Positions 1 to 7,258 of a stretch of DNA of 9,920 bases are shown piece by piece. Source of the DNA: Dehalococcoidia bacterium (GTDB lineage: Bacteria; Chloroflexota; Dehalococcoidia; SM23-28-2; RBG-16-64-32). Below the pieces are notes generated by a model. The model was not told where the DNA came from and searched no databases. It worked only from the letters and a program-made list of their open reading frames with translations. Each line of letters starts with the position of its first letter. The stretch's first letter is position 1. The position numbers and the translations under genes were made by a program. Where the stretch lies: contig JAUYGU010000114.1 in NCBI GenBank assembly GCA_030690405.1, forward strand, positions 1 to 9,920, given 5' to 3'.

Positions 1-422
1 ATGCCAACGAGCGACTCCAGCGCGGCGATGTAACCTCGCCAGCCGAGCCCGGCCACCTGTGCCACCGCGATATCCGCCAGCACCGAGTGGTGGCGGAACT
101 CCTCGCGGGCGTGAATGTTGGAGATGTGCACCTCTATAAACGGTAGGCCGGTCGCCTCAAAGGCGTCGCGCAGGGCCAGGCTGTAGTGAGTGAAGGCGCC
201 CGGGTTGATGAGGGCGCCGGCGGCCTCCCCGGCCCGCTGCTGGATGAAGTCGATGATGTCGCCTTCCGTGTTCGACTGGAACGCCTCGATCTCCACGCCC
301 AGCTCGCCCGCCCGCCGGCGCACCCTCTCCTCGATCTGCTGGAGAGTGGTGGAGCCATATATCTCCGGCTGGCGCCGGCCGAGGGTGTTCAGGTTAGGGC
401 CGTTGATCAGCAGTATGCGCAT
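1..422 (-). CDS. aroQ: 3-dehydroquinate dehydratase, type II (3' end cut by window edge)
   Basis: Class II dehydroquinase: converts 3-dehydroquinate to 3-dehydroshikimate in the cytoplasm, third step of the shikimate pathway; the family forms dodecamers of about 145-residue subunits. Translating from the ATG at 422-420 gives 140 residues before the window ends, so only a few C-terminal residues are missing. Visible family motifs: [16 protein letters not shown] at residues 8-23, holding the expected catalytic Arg17 and Tyr22; [10 protein letters not shown] at 72-81 (Asn73, His79); [17 protein letters not shown] at 97-113 (His99, Arg106, Arg110). The start is backed by GAGGA 8 bases upstream. 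The first 29 bases overlap the end of xerC, so it is the last visible gene of the dprA-topA-xerC-aroQ cluster and is probably co-transcribed and translationally coupled. Identification is by recognised motifs; no odd residues seen. Confidence 0.96.
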   Translation of the reverse strand, partial: MRILLINGPNLNTLGRRQPEIYGSTTLQQIEERVRRRAGELGVEIEAFQSNTEGDIIDFIQQRAGEAAGALINPGAFTHYSLALRDAFEATGLPFIEVHISNIHAREEFRHHSVLADIAVAQVAGLGWRGYIAALESLVG

Positions 423-1353
423 CTTCTCGTTCCTCGGCCTGCTTGTCCGGCAGGCGAGCGTTCAACCGCACCTGATTATAGAACGCGCGGTCATACACGC
501 GCCGCTGCTGCTCCTCAGTGACGTGGGTGTATATCTGGGTGGTGTCGGCGCTGGCGTGGCCCAGCAGCTCCTGCACGACCCGCAGCTCGGCGCCGCCGTC
601 CAGCATGTGGGTGGCGAATGAGTGTCGCAGCAGGTGGGGGAACACGTGCTGGTCCAGGCCGGCCATGAGGGCGTGCTTCCGCACGATCTTCTGCACGGAG
701 CGGCCGGATAGGCGCTTGCCGTCCCTGTTTACGAATAGCGCCGTCTCGCCCGCGCCGGCCAGTTCGGGGCGGCCCTCGCGGACGTAGCGATGGAGCGCCT
801 GCGCCGCCGGACGCCCGATGACGACCATGCGCTCCTTGTTCCCCTTGCCGCGCACGCGCACCAGGTGCTCGGGCAGGTCGATGCCCGTGACGTCGAGGCT
901 GACCGCCTCGGCGAGGCGCAGCCCGGCGGCGTACATAAGCTCTAGGATCGCGCGGTCCCGCAGGCCCGCGGCTTCGTCGGAGTCCGCAGCCTCTATCATG
1001 GCGGTGAGCTGCTCCTTGCCGAGGATCTTCGGCAGGCGGCGTTCGCGCTTAGGGCTGCCGACGCCCATCAGCGGGTCGCGCTCCAGGTGTCCCTCCCGCA
1101 CGAGGTAGCGGTAGAAGGTGTGGATAGTGCTCACCTTGCGGCTGACGCTGGCGGTGGCTGTGCCGGCCTCATGCAGGCGCGCCAGGTAGCGCCGGAAGGA
1201 CTGCCGGTCCACCTGAAGCGGCCCGATCCGCTCTTCCCCTTCCAGGTAGCGCCCGAAGTCTGACAGGTCGCTGCGGTAGTTGCGGAGGGTGTAGGCGGAG
1301 AGGTTGCGCTCCGCGGTGAGGTAGCGGACGTAGGCCTGGATGAGCTGTTCCAT
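394..1353 (-). CDS. xerC: Tyrosine recombinase, XerC/XerD type
   Basis: Site-specific tyrosine recombinase of the Xer family, which resolves chromosome dimers at dif near the terminus. 319 residues, the usual length (about 300). An N-terminal SAM-like core-binding domain (residues 1-90) is followed by the catalytic domain (about 105-300). The full active-site set is visible: Arg146 (AAGLRLAE), Lys170 ([10 protein letters not shown]), His240 and Arg243 ([12 protein letters not shown]), His266 (LLGHAS) and the nucleophile Tyr275 (TTQIYTHV). The reading frame stays open upstream to 1521, but the family N-terminus [12 protein letters not shown] begins at 1353, where the start shares one base with the topA stop (TGATG). 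No Shine-Dalgarno is seen, so translation probably depends on reinitiation after topA. Its place after dprA-topA resembles the Bacillus codV (xerC) locus, although trmFO, hslV and hslU are absent. Whether it acts alone (XerA/XerH style) or with a second Xer cannot be told here. Confidence 0.95.
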   Translation of the reverse strand: MEQLIQAYVRYLTAERNLSAYTLRNYRSDLSDFGRYLEGEERIGPLQVDRQSFRRYLARLHEAGTATASVSRKVSTIHTFYRYLVREGHLERDPLMGVGSPKRERRLPKILGKEQLTAMIEAADSDEAAGLRDRAILELMYAAGLRLAEAVSLDVTGIDLPEHLVRVRGKGNKERMVVIGRPAAQALHRYVREGRPELAGAGETALFVNRDGKRLSGRSVQKIVRKHALMAGLDQHVFPHLLRHSFATHMLDGGAELRVVQELLGHASADTTQIYTHVTEEQQRRVYDRAFYNQVRLNARLPDKQAEEREDAHTADQRP

Positions 1354-3641
1354 CAGGCCGGGGTGGGGGCCGGTTCCTTCTCCTCCACCTCGCCCCGCCA
1401 GCTGCAGACGGAACAGCGAGCCCGTGTCTTGCCTTCCTCTTGCTGCCGGTCGACGGTAAGCAGGCCGCCGCAGTCCGGGCAGGGCGTGGCCAGCGGCTTG
1501 CTCCAGACAACGAAGTCGCACTTCGGGTAGTTCGCGCAGCCGTAGAAGAAGCGGCCCTTGCGCGAGCGCCTCTCGACCAGGTCGCCGCCGTCACGTGGAC
1601 AGAGGACGCCCGTCTTGGTGACCAGCGGCCGGCGGCCCTTGCAGTCCGGGTAGCGGCTGCAGGCCAGGAACCGCCCGAAGCGGCCGCTGCGGATGACCAT
1701 CGGGGCGCTGCAGTCGTCGCACTTCTCGTCGGTGGGCTCCGGCTCCGGCTCCTCTTCGCCCTCCAGCGGGCGGCTGCTGCGGCACTCCGGGAAGCCGGAG
1801 CAGGCGAGGAAGCGTCCGCGCCGTCCCCAGCGTATGACCATGGGCCGGTCGCACTTCTCGCACTTCTCGTCTGTCAGCGCGCGCTGGGGCGCCGCCTGCT
1901 GCGCGGCTTCCAGGGCGTCCGCCAGCGGGCGGTAGAACTGCTCGACGACGGGCTGCCAGGGCCGCTCGCCGTCTGCGATCTCGTCCAGCTCGGTCTCCAT
2001 CTCGGCCGTGAACGCCTCGTCCACGAAATCGCGGAAGTGCTCGACCAGCAGGTCGTTAACCGTGAAGCCGAGGTCGGTGGGACGGAGGGCGCGGCCTTCC
2101 TTCTCGATGTAGCCGCGGTCCTGGATCGTCGCCAGGGTTGGGGCGTAGGTGCTGGGCCGGCCGATGCCCTTCTCCTCCATCGTCTTGACCAACGTGGCCT
2201 CCGTGAAGCGCGGCGGCGGCTCCGTGAAGTGCTGCTCCGGGGAGAGGCCCAGCAGCCGCAGTGGGTCGTCGGCGGCCAGCGCGGGCAGGGGGTTGGTGCC
2301 GTCCTCGTCGCTGTCGCCGTTGTCCTTGGCCTCCTCGTAGAGCTGCCGGTAGCCCGCGAAGCGTAGCTGTGTGTTGGTGGCGCGCAGGAGGAGGGCCCCG
2401 GCGCCGGACGGGGCCGCTTCGATCTCGACCACCGTCTGATCGAACTGAGCGTCGGCCATCTGGCTGGCCAGGAAGCGCTGCCAGATCAGGGTGTAGAGGC
2501 GTAGCTGGTCGTTGTCCAGGAAGCGGCGGAGCGTGTCGGGTTCGCGGAAAACGGACGTCGGACGGATCGCCTCGTGCGCCTCCTGCGCCCCCTTGACTTT
2601 CTTGCGGTAGACGCGGGCTGATGGCGGCAAGAACTCCTTGCCGAACTTGTCAGCGATGTAGTCGCGGGCCTCGTGCTGCGCGGTCGCGGCCACCTGGGTC
2701 GAGTCGGTGCGCATATAGGTGATGAGGCCCACGTCTCCCTGCGAGCCCGATTGCAGCCCCTCGTAGAGCTGCTGTGCCACCGCCATCGTTCGCTTGGCGG
2801 TGAAGCCGAGCCGCCGCGAGGCCTCCTGCTGCAGTGTGCTGGTGATGAACGGCGGCGCCGGCCGGCGGGCCTGCACCTTCTGCTGTACGGAGAGCACGCG
2901 GTAGGCGGAGGACTTCAGCAGCGCCACCAGGCGCTCCGACTCTATCTGGCCCTCGATCTCTAGCTTGCGCTTCTTATCGTCCACGTAGCCGGCGAGACGT
3001 GCCCGGAACGCCGGCCCGTCGCTGTCCTGCTCCTTCGCAAGCTCCGCGTCGATCGTCCAGTACTCCCGCGGGACGAAGCCCTGGATCTCGCGCTCGCGCT
3101 CCGCCACCAGGCGCACCGCGACCGACTGCACGCGTCCGGCTGAGAGGCCACGCCTGACCTGCTTCCAGAGGAAGGGGCTCAGGCGGTAGCCCACCAGCCG
3201 GTCGAGGATGCGCCGGGCCTGCTGGGCGTCGACGAGCTGCATGTCGATGTCGCGGGGGTGGCGGAACGCCTCGCGTACGGCCTCCGGGGTGATCTCGTGG
3301 AAGACCACGCGGCGCAGCGGCTTGCCCTCCAGGGCGGCGGCCTCGATCAGGTGCCAGGCGATCGCTTCGCCCTCGCGGTCGGGGTCGGTGGCCAGGTAGA
3401 CCGTGGCGGCCGCCGCCGCCGCCTGGCGTATCTCCTTGACGGCCTTCGCCTTCTCGCGGGGGATGACGTACTTCGGCTGGAAGCCGCTCTCCACATCGAC
3501 GCCGAGGTCGGACTTCGGCAGGTCACGGACGTGGCCCACGGAAGCCTTGACTTCGTATTCGGACCCCAGTATTCCCGAAATCGTTCGCGCCTTCGCCGGC
3601 GATTCCACCACCACCAAGCTCTTCGCATTCCTCTTCGACAC
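1353..3641 (-). CDS. topA: DNA topoisomerase I (type IA)
   Basis: Type IA topoisomerase that relaxes negative supercoils by a single-strand break and a 5'-phosphotyrosine link. 762 residues. A Toprim domain at about 7-120 carries Glu13 (VVESPAKA) and the acidic triad TDPDREGE (Asp86, Asp88, Glu90). The catalytic Tyr309 lies in GLITYMRTDS, and the motif EKGIGRPSTYAPT is at 490-502. Four C-terminal zinc-ribbon units follow at about 594-620, 641-667, 681-708 and 721-746. Units 1, 2 and 4 each have two Cys pairs. Unit 3 reads CPRDGGDL, with Asp in place of the second Cys, so it may not bind zinc normally. The start is GTG at 3641, preceded by GGAGGA inside the dprA end; the first residues MSKRNAKSLVVVESPAKA fit the family start. 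It begins one base after the dprA stop and ends overlapping the xerC start. Essential housekeeping gene; no frame damage. Confidence 0.97.
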   Translation of the reverse strand: MSKRNAKSLVVVESPAKARTISGILGSEYEVKASVGHVRDLPKSDLGVDVESGFQPKYVIPREKAKAVKEIRQAAAAAATVYLATDPDREGEAIAWHLIEAAALEGKPLRRVVFHEITPEAVREAFRHPRDIDMQLVDAQQARRILDRLVGYRLSPFLWKQVRRGLSAGRVQSVAVRLVAEREREIQGFVPREYWTIDAELAKEQDSDGPAFRARLAGYVDDKKRKLEIEGQIESERLVALLKSSAYRVLSVQQKVQARRPAPPFITSTLQQEASRRLGFTAKRTMAVAQQLYEGLQSGSQGDVGLITYMRTDSTQVAATAQHEARDYIADKFGKEFLPPSARVYRKKVKGAQEAHEAIRPTSVFREPDTLRRFLDNDQLRLYTLIWQRFLASQMADAQFDQTVVEIEAAPSGAGALLLRATNTQLRFAGYRQLYEEAKDNGDSDEDGTNPLPALAADDPLRLLGLSPEQHFTEPPPRFTEATLVKTMEEKGIGRPSTYAPTLATIQDRGYIEKEGRALRPTDLGFTVNDLLVEHFRDFVDEAFTAEMETELDEIADGERPWQPVVEQFYRPLADALEAAQQAAPQRALTDEKCEKCDRPMVIRWGRRGRFLACSGFPECRSSRPLEGEEEPEPEPTDEKCDDCSAPMVIRSGRFGRFLACSRYPDCKGRRPLVTKTGVLCPRDGGDLVERRSRKGRFFYGCANYPKCDFVVWSKPLATPCPDCGGLLTVDRQQEEGKTRARCSVCSWRGEVEEKEPAPTPA

Positions 3642-3642
3642 C

Positions 3643-4758
3643 CTATCCTCCGTAACTGGCCTGCGCCTCCCTGGCCCGAACGTACGACATCGGCCCTAGC
3701 TGGCGAACCAAGCCCTTGAGCTCCAGCATCGCCAGCACGCTGCTTACCGTCGCTATCGGGAGGCCGCTCTCCCGGCACACCTCATCGACGTGCACCGGCT
3801 CTCTCGTTATATGACGCAGCAACGCGGCCTCCGTATCCGTCGCCGGCATGCTTTCTTTCATCTCGATCTGCTGCGGCACCATCGTCAAGTTTAGCTCTTC
3901 CAGCACGTCCTCTACACGTTGAACGAGCTTGGCGCCCTCTTGGATCAGTTGGTTGGGCCCTCGGCTCTGGACAGAGAAGACGCTCCCCGGCACGGCGAAG
4001 ACTTCCCGGTCCTGCTCCAGCGCCAGACGGGCAGTGATCATGGCGCCGCTCTTCACGTCTCCCTCCACTATAAGTACGCCCAGGCTGAGGCCGGACATGA
4101 TCCGGTTGCGCCGCGGGAAGAATTCGCCGCGGGGCTCCGTGCCCGGCGGGTAATCGCCCACCAGGGCGCCCCGCTCGATTATCTCCCGCGCCAGAGCGGC
4201 GTGCTCCGGCGGGTAGACGATGTCCAGGCCGCAGGCCATCACCGCTACCGTGCGGCCGCCGGCGTCCAGCGCCGCCCGGTGGGCGATGGAGTCGATGCCG
4301 CGCGCCAGGCCGCTCACCACGCAGATGCGGTTGGCGGCCAGGCCGTACGTTATCTCCTCGGCGACCTGGCGGCCGTAGGGCGTCGGCCGGCGCGTCCCCA
4401 CCACCGCGACGCACCATTCGTCGGCGGCGGTGAGCCGGCCGCGGACGTAGAGGACAGGGGGCAAATCGTATATCTCCTTGAGCCGCGGCGGGTAGGCAGG
4501 GTCCTGCCAGGTGAGGGCCGTTATGCCGCTATTCGCCAGCCGCTCCATCTCCTCGTCCGGGGAGATCGCCGCCCGCTCGGCGGCGACGCGCGCAGCGAGC
4601 TTGGCGTCGAGCCCGGCGGCCTTCAGTTCGGAGACGCCCGCCCGCCAGGCCTCCTCCATGCTGGGGAAGTGGTCCTGCAGAAGAGAGTAGCGCACCCGCC
4701 CCAGCCCGGCGATGCGGTTCAGGGCGACCCAGTACTTGAGCTCCTCCGGCGCGGTCAT
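3643..4758 (-). CDS. dprA: DNA processing protein DprA (Smf)
   Basis: DprA/Smf binds incoming single-stranded DNA during natural transformation and loads RecA; the family is also kept in bacteria not known to be competent. 371 residues, normal length. An N-terminal helix-hairpin-like region (residues 6-60, NRIAGLGRVRYSLL) precedes the extended Rossmann fold (about 80-290), which shows the conserved stretches VVGTRRPTPYG (119-129), SGLARGID (149-156), FPRRNRIMSGLS (214-225), EGDVKSGAMITA (232-243) and VPGS (256-259). A C-terminal winged-helix domain (about 305-360, VHVDEVCRESGLPIATVSSVL) is present, as in the longer DprA forms. The ATG at 4758 has no Shine-Dalgarno, but a strong promoter lies so close upstream that the mRNA would be nearly leaderless. 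It heads the cluster and ends one base before topA, a widespread bacterial order. Presence of dprA alone does not show that the organism is competent. Confidence 0.96.
   Translation of the reverse strand: MTAPEELKYWVALNRIAGLGRVRYSLLQDHFPSMEEAWRAGVSELKAAGLDAKLAARVAAERAAISPDEEMERLANSGITALTWQDPAYPPRLKEIYDLPPVLYVRGRLTAADEWCVAVVGTRRPTPYGRQVAEEITYGLAANRICVVSGLARGIDSIAHRAALDAGGRTVAVMACGLDIVYPPEHAALAREIIERGALVGDYPPGTEPRGEFFPRRNRIMSGLSLGVLIVEGDVKSGAMITARLALEQDREVFAVPGSVFSVQSRGPNQLIQEGAKLVQRVEDVLEELNLTMVPQQIEMKESMPATDTEAALLRHITREPVHVDEVCRESGLPIATVSSVLAMLELKGLVRQLGPMSYVRAREAQASYGG
3646..3651 (-). promoter_or_regulatory. Ribosome binding site of topA
   Basis: GGAGGA lies in the last two Gly codons of dprA, four bases before the GTG at 3641. 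It is the strongest Shine-Dalgarno in the cluster and decides the topA start, which is a non-ATG codon. Confidence 0.8.
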
Positions 4759-4770
4759 GAGCGTCAGGCC

Positions 4771-4799
4771 ATTCTAGCACAGGCCCGCCTGAGCGCCAA
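4771..4799 (-). promoter_or_regulatory. Sigma70-type promoter of the dprA-topA-xerC-aroQ cluster
   Basis: On the minus strand TTGGCG (4799-4794) is followed by a 17-base spacer and TAGAAT (4776-4771). TGC directly before the -10 makes an extended -10 (TGnTAGAAT). Transcription would begin near 4763-4765, only about 5-7 bases before the dprA ATG at 4758. Spacing and -10 are good and the -35 is four of six. Pattern match only; the start site has not been mapped. Confidence 0.65.
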
Positions 4800-4813
4800 A
4801 ACGGATGCGCGTC

Positions 4814-6097
4814 CTAGGCCGCGGGACCTTCGCTCTGGGGTTCGTGGGCCGAGCTGTCTAGTTTGGTGACCCGCACCTTCTTGATCCGGCGACCCAGCAC
4901 CGTCAGCACCCGCATCACCAGCCCGTTTACCCGCACCTCGTCGCCGACGCTGGGCATCCGGCCCAGGCTGTTGAAGATGAATCCGCCCACGCTATCGAAG
5001 TCCTCCTTCTCGATGCGCAGGTCAAACATCTCGTTCAGGGCGTCGATCCCCACTCGGGCGTCCACGATCGCCTCGGTGGGCGTGACGAGCGTGACCTCCT
5101 GCTCGCGGATGTCGAACTCGTCCTCGATCTCGCCCACGATCTCCTCGACCAGGTCCTCAATCGTGACCAGCCCGGCGGTGCCGCCGTACTCGTCGACCAC
5201 GATGGCGATGGAGAGCCGCTGCTGGCGCATCTCCGCCAGCAGCTCGTCCACCTTCTTGCTCTCGGGGACGAAGTGGGCCGGCCTGGCCAGCTCGGCGACC
5301 GTCGCCGGCCGCGTTACCCGCGCCAGGTGGGCGAGGACCTCCTTGCCGTAGACGACGCCGACTACGTTATCGATCGTATTCTCGAACACGGGGAGGCGGC
5401 TGTAGCCCTTCTCCACCATCATCCTCGCGATCTCGTCGAACCCGTCCTCCACGTCCACGGCCACCATGTCGATCCGGGGAACCATCACCTCCCGCACCGT
5501 CGTCTGCTCCATCTCCATGATCCCGCGGATCATCTGACGCTCCTCCTTGGCGATGCCGTGAGCGCCCTCCTCGGTCTCCACCAGGCGCACCAGATCTTCC
5601 GCCTCCGTGGCCTCTTCCGGGTGGCGCCGCCGCCACCATCCCAGGACCAGCGCGACCGGGAGGTCAAGCAGCCGTGCGGGCGCGCCGAACACCAGCCGCA
5701 CCACCTCCACGAATGGCTGGAGTAGGCGCTGCCAGCGCTCCGGGCTCTGCGAGACGAGGAGCCGCGGCAGCGATTGGAGGAGCATGAGGACGGCCAGCGT
5801 CGCCAGGGCGGCGACGGCCACGGCGCCCCAGCTGTGACCGGTGTCCTTCAGTACGAGGGTTACCGTGATGGCGGTTATGCCGATGAGGGCAAGGTTGCGG
5901 GCCAGGGCCAGGGCAGAGAGGGTGGCCTGGCGCTCCTGGGTGAACCGGCGCAGCGCCTCCATTCGTGACGTGGGCGGCTCGCCCAGGGCGCGCGCCCGGA
6001 CGCCGGCGATGACGCCCGCTTCGGCGGCGACCACGAACACGAAGACGATGACGGCCAGGGCCAGGAGAAACCCCCCGGCCCAGCTCTCGCTATCCAC
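4814..6097 (-). CDS. DUF21/CBS-domain membrane protein, HlyC/CorC (TlyC) family
   Basis: Integral membrane protein with cytoplasmic CBS domains. Relatives (CNNM/CorC, YtfL, TlyC) are linked to magnesium or cobalt transport, and the old haemolysin name is misleading. With the GTG at 6097 it has 427 residues. An N-terminal DUF21 region has about four hydrophobic segments (roughly 8-30, 66-84, 90-110, 129-155). A CBS pair spans about 200-330, including [10 protein letters not shown] (205-214), [10 protein letters not shown] (231-240) and [15 protein letters not shown] (302-316). A CorC_HlyC C-terminal domain lies at about 335-412 ([10 protein letters not shown]). The frame is open to a GTG at 6151, but that start has no ribosome site and would place a basic, proline-rich leader in front of the first membrane helix. 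The GTG at 6097 overlaps the upstream stop by 8 bases, typical of coupling. It shares an operon with the GlmU-like gene; transported ion unknown. Confidence 0.92.
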   Translation of the reverse strand: MDSESWAGGFLLALAVIVFVFVVAAEAGVIAGVRARALGEPPTSRMEALRRFTQERQATLSALALARNLALIGITAITVTLVLKDTGHSWGAVAVAALATLAVLMLLQSLPRLLVSQSPERWQRLLQPFVEVVRLVFGAPARLLDLPVALVLGWWRRRHPEEATEAEDLVRLVETEEGAHGIAKEERQMIRGIMEMEQTTVREVMVPRIDMVAVDVEDGFDEIARMMVEKGYSRLPVFENTIDNVVGVVYGKEVLAHLARVTRPATVAELARPAHFVPESKKVDELLAEMRQQRLSIAIVVDEYGGTAGLVTIEDLVEEIVGEIEDEFDIREQEVTLVTPTEAIVDARVGIDALNEMFDLRIEKEDFDSVGGFIFNSLGRMPSVGDEVRVNGLVMRVLTVLGRRIKKVRVTKLDSSAHEPQSEGPAA

Positions 6098-6803
6098 CCT
6101 GTTTCCGCACCTGCCTTCTCGCCTTGCCGGCGATGGAGCGGGCCGGCACACCGGCCACCGTCGCGCCGTCCGGCACGTCCTCCGTCACCACCGCTCCGGC
6201 GCCCGTCCTGGCGCCGCGGCCCAGCCGCACCGGCGCCACCAGCATCGTGTCGCTGCCGACGAAGGCGCCGTCGCCGATGACGGTCGCGCTCTTCTTCTCG
6301 CCGTCGTAGTTGCAGGTCACCGTGCCGGCGCCGATGTTGACCTCCTCGCCGACCTCGGCGTCGCCTATGTAGCTGAAGTGGCCGACTTTGGTGCCGCGGC
6401 CCAGCCGTGAAGCCTTCACCTCCACGAAGTTGCCGACGTGCACGCCGGTCTCCAGGCGGCTGCCCGGTCGCAGGTGGCTGAACGGGCCCAAGTCCACGCC
6501 ACCCGCGAGAACGGCGCCTTCGATTACGGACGCTACGATCGCGCAGCTCTCACCGATCTCCGAGTCGGTGATGACGCTGTTCGGGCCGATGGTGCAGCCG
6601 GCCCCGATGACGGTGCGTCCGCTGATCGTCGTGTTCGGCCGGATCTCCGTGCCGGCGCCGACGCTCACGCCCGGCTCTATGTACGTCGTCGCCGGGTCGG
6701 TGATGCGGACGCCGGCGTCGATGAGCCGGGCGCAGGCGAGCAGCCGCTCATGGGCCTGCGCCTGCAGCGCCGCCAGGGTGTCGCCGGTGGCGGTCTCCGC
6801 CAC
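6090..6803 (-). CDS. Stand-alone GlmU C-terminal domain: glucosamine-1-phosphate N-acetyltransferase (left-handed beta-helix)
   Basis: 237 residues of hexapeptide-repeat beta-helix that match the acetyltransferase half of GlmU, which makes GlcNAc-1-phosphate from glucosamine-1-phosphate and acetyl-CoA for UDP-GlcNAc synthesis. Residues 9-50 match the linker and helix entry of GlmU (AHERLLACARLIDAGVRI, DPATTYIEPGV). The conserved catalytic and binding positions are present: Arg112 (HLRPGS), Lys130 (NFVEVKAS), His142 and Tyr145 (GHFSYIGDAEVG), Asn156 (NIGAGT) and NYDGEKK at 165-171. The N-terminal nucleotidyltransferase half (about 230 residues) is missing. It cannot lie upstream: the frame meets TAG at 6866-6864 and holds no other start codon before the GTG at 6803. 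AAAGG lies 8 bases upstream. It overlaps the following membrane-protein gene by 8 bases. The missing activity may be supplied by another gene, or the enzyme may serve a different sugar; other hexapeptide acyltransferases are less likely given the residues kept. Confidence 0.88.
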   Translation of the reverse strand: MAETATGDTLAALQAQAHERLLACARLIDAGVRITDPATTYIEPGVSVGAGTEIRPNTTISGRTVIGAGCTIGPNSVITDSEIGESCAIVASVIEGAVLAGGVDLGPFSHLRPGSRLETGVHVGNFVEVKASRLGRGTKVGHFSYIGDAEVGEEVNIGAGTVTCNYDGEKKSATVIGDGAFVGSDTMLVAPVRLGRGARTGAGAVVTEDVPDGATVAGVPARSIAGKARRQVRKQGG

Positions 6804-6865
6804 GCCTATAGCCTTTCGCCGGCCCGTCGAATGGGGGCCGGCCGTGTGCCGTTCATCGTTGGCCT

Positions 6866-6874
6866 ATTCTACCA
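6866..6874 (-). promoter_or_regulatory. Extended -10 promoter, proximal, for the glmU-like unit
   Basis: On the minus strand TGGTAGAAT (6874-6866) is an extended -10 with the same TAGAAT hexamer as the dprA promoter. No good -35 is found at 16-18 bases, which an extended -10 can tolerate. Transcription would start near 6859, leaving a leader of about 55 bases before the GTG at 6803. Moderate pattern match. Confidence 0.45.
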
Positions 6875-6971
6875 GGGGAAAGTTGGACCCACCGTTCATA
6901 CGGTGAGACGCGGAAATGCCGCTGACTGTTGGGCGGTGGCAAGAGGAGAGGGAAGAGGGCAGGACGCCGCT

Positions 6972-7001
6972 TTTATCTGGAGGGTCGTCTTCGTCTGTCA
7001 A
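6972..7001 (-). promoter_or_regulatory. Candidate upstream promoter for the glmU-like unit
   Basis: Minus strand: perfect TTGACA at 7001-6996, an 18-base spacer, then GATAAA at 6977-6972 (four of six against TATAAT). It points to the glmU-like gene. The -35 is stronger than the -10, so this is a possible second start site rather than a certain one. Confidence 0.4.
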
Positions 7002-7043
7002 GATGTGGATCAGCCCGTTTCCGCTTCGCGTTTGCGTGAATCC

Positions 7044-7073
7044 ATCCTATCGGCAACCCGAATAGGCTGTCAA
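7044..7073 (-). promoter_or_regulatory. Candidate distal promoter for the glmU-like unit
   Basis: Minus strand: TTGACA at 7073-7068, an 18-base spacer, then TAGGAT at 7049-7044 (four of six, with the important T1, A2 and T6 kept). A short inverted repeat fills its spacer, which could make it a regulated promoter. Confidence 0.38.
7046..7066. repeat. Short dyad in the spacer of the distal promoter
   Basis: CCTATCGG (7046-7053), loop CAAC, then CCGAATAGG (7058-7066): an imperfect inverted repeat with one bulged base. It occupies most of the spacer and part of the -10 of the leftward promoter at 7044-7073. It could be a repressor or activator site or chance; no second copy is seen in the window. 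Confidence 0.35.
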
Positions 7074-7080
7074 GCGCGTC

Positions 7081-7201
7081 TGTCATTCTGAGGAGCGAAG
7101 CGACGAAGAATCTCGCGAGACCGAAAGCTGACCCCTCCCAAGATTCCTTCGCGGCGATTCGTAGTCGCCCCGGCCCGACGTCGTCGGCGCTCAGAATGAC
7201 A
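7081..7201. repeat. MITE-like palindromic element with 12-base inverted ends
   Basis: The ends TGTCATTCTGAG (7081-7092) and CTCAGAATGACA (7190-7201) are perfect inverted repeats. Inside them, CGAAGAATCT at 7104-7113 pairs with AGATTCCTTCG starting at 7141 with one extra base. At 121 bases it has no coding capacity. From memory, sequences beginning with this end are dispersed in many environmental bacterial genomes as short non-autonomous repeats; I could not search. No convincing target-site duplication is visible. It lies between the distal leftward promoter and the alaS promoter. Confidence 0.7.
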
Positions 7202-7252
7202 GAGGGGTGTCTCCAAGCGAGCCTCGTCTCGTGCCTGGCCGCCGCCCTACGC

Positions 7253-7258
7253 TATAAT
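7253..7258 (+). promoter_or_regulatory. alaS -10 box
   Basis: A consensus TATAAT lies 15 bases before the alaS ATG. The sequence at 7229-7235 that would serve as the -35 is poor. The expected start, near 7264-7267, leaves a leader of about 7-10 bases, matching the absence of a Shine-Dalgarno. Confidence 0.6.

Noticed and set aside
1354..1521. Upstream extension of the xerC reading frame
   Set aside because: The extra 56 residues lie entirely inside topA, have no similarity to the family, and the usual N-terminus starts at 1353.
1440..2366. 308-codon plus-strand frame over topA
   Set aside because: Shadow frame; topA on the other strand is clear through the whole stretch.
3919..4869. 316-codon plus-strand frame over dprA
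   Set aside because: Low-complexity, Arg/Ala/Gly-rich shadow of dprA with no domain or ribosome site.
6098..6151. Earlier GTG start for the CBS-domain membrane protein
   Set aside because: It would add 18 basic, proline-rich residues encoded inside the glmU-like gene and has no ribosome site; the GTG at 6097 fits better.
7081..7201. Target-site duplication around the MITE-like element
   Set aside because: The flanks (GCGTC on the left, GAGGG on the right) do not match, so insertion by transposition is not proven from the sequence.
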